Assembly: GCA_964541025.1 (NCBI GenBank) | Contig: CAZIOW010000019.1 | Location: forward strand, 1 to 32,494 | Reading direction: 5' to 3' | DNA from: JAGDXO01 sp964541025 | GTDB lineage: Archaea > Thermoplasmatota > Thermoplasmata > Thermoplasmatales > GCA-001856825 | Length of the DNA: 32,494 nt | Shown: in pieces, positions 32,127 through 32,494 of the stretch | Position numbering within the stretch: the first letter of the stretch is position 1 | How the letters are laid out: every line of letters begins with the position of its first letter | Position numbers and translations under genes: made by a program | The notes under the pieces: model-generated | What the model was told of the DNA's origin: nothing | What the model saw: the letters and a program-made list of their open reading frames with translations, nothing else | Database searches by the model: none

Positions 32127-32494
32127 TCTGCTTAACAGTTCATAGTCATATAATTAGTTTATCACATACGCAATCCATTTTATCACTTATTTCTAAAAAT
32201 CTTAAATTACCCCGAGCCGGGATTTATTATATAAGTATATCTCCTGTATTCTTAAATTTTCAAATAAACTAAAAAAATCCCTGCTAAATTTTATTTTAAT
32301 AATAATGATAAGAATTTTTTAGAAATTAAGTAGAAAATTTTATTCTCGTCATGCAATTTCTTTCAATAATTTCTGGCAACATTTCTTATGGATATCCACA
32401 CCAATTATGCAAATACTTTCACCTTCTCAGAAAGGCACATTTTGAAATGGCCTTTCTACTATTTAAGGAAAAAACATTTCAAACTATCGTCAAA
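32127..32494. other. non-coding AT-rich right end
   Basis: About 370 nt without a convincing gene. It is very A/T-rich up to about 32340. The only structure found is the hairpin at 32429-32457 and a third copy of its inner arm, CATTTCAAA, at 32475-32483. No tRNA or transposase is visible. Confidence 0.5.
32429..32457. repeat. long hairpin / inverted repeat
   Basis: Arms AGAAAGGC and GCCTTTCT, continuing after one bulged A into CATTT and AAATG, give a 13-bp stem with a tiny loop. It could be a transcription terminator, a transposon end or an RNA hairpin. No evidence decides between these because the flanking sequence leaves the window. Confidence 0.6.

Noticed and set aside
1..32494. CRISPR array, tRNA or rRNA genes, intact insertion sequence
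   Set aside because: No regularly spaced direct repeats, cloverleaf-like sequence, rRNA stretch or transposase was seen on reading both strands; a covariance-model scan was not possible here.

Overview
The window reads as a piece of an archaeal chromosome. Two Orc1/Cdc6 initiators, a stand-alone GMP synthase amidotransferase subunit, TrmB-type and PadR-type regulators, TtuA, TrmJ, DUF167 and a UPF0200 kinase all point to archaea. So does the promoter architecture: many start codons lie 24-28 nt downstream of an A/T-rich TATA element with no room for a leader, so transcription is mostly leaderless, and GTG or TTG starts are common. The AT-rich composition and protein style suggest Thermoplasmata (Ferroplasma, Cuniculiplasma or Thermoplasma relatives). 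That placement is inference; there is no rRNA here to confirm it. Two runs of ten N (1323-1332, 4815-4824) show that this is scaffolded draft sequence. Each falls inside a gene and breaks its frame, so both genes were reassembled by eye.

Layout. 1-1472 is a decaying edge: a frameshifted histidine-phosphatase pseudogene and a ribbon-helix-helix protein broken by a gap. 1719-2249 is a CBS-pair protein with a zinc ribbon. 2294-9740 is a transport and detoxification block: a truncated MFS relic, an intact 14-TM drug exporter, a membrane protein with a duplicated E-x3-E motif, an EamA transporter, a mercuric reductase (MerA) with a separate MerP/NmerA-like metal-binding protein, and a DrrAB-type ABC exporter behind a PadR regulator whose palindromic operator is visible. 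9841-13703 is housekeeping: RidA, DUF167, an orphan DNA methylase, a dCMP-type deaminase, an alpha/beta hydrolase and an aldo/keto reductase.

13752-19011 is the replication and cell-cycle segment. A diverged Orc1/Cdc6 is followed by a degenerate FtsZ-like protein that lacks the GTP-binding glycine loop and the catalytic T7 loop. TrmJ and FolC follow, then an intergenic region with two ORB-like origin boxes directly upstream of the canonical orc1/cdc6. This is a strong replication-origin candidate. 19041-25363 is mixed housekeeping: UPF0200, GuaA-A, TrmB, TtuA with a coupled membrane protein, an ACT-like protein, a hotdog thioesterase, TSUP permease, winged helix, DUF3783 and rubrerythrin.

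25424-30294 is the most surprising block. An SH3b-NlpC/P60 peptidase is divergently paired with a dipeptide epimerase, followed by a diaminopimelate decarboxylase, an HxlR-type regulator and an MFS transporter. Together they look like a complete murein-peptide salvage route (YkfC, YkfB, LysA, regulator, importer) in an archaeal lineage whose members generally lack peptidoglycan: cut gamma-D-Glu-DAP, epimerise L-Ala-D-Glu, decarboxylate DAP to lysine. The right end holds an unrecognised 316-aa protein, a pyrimidine-dimer glycosylase family protein, a small two-helix membrane protein and about 370 nt of AT-rich non-coding DNA with a near-perfect hairpin.
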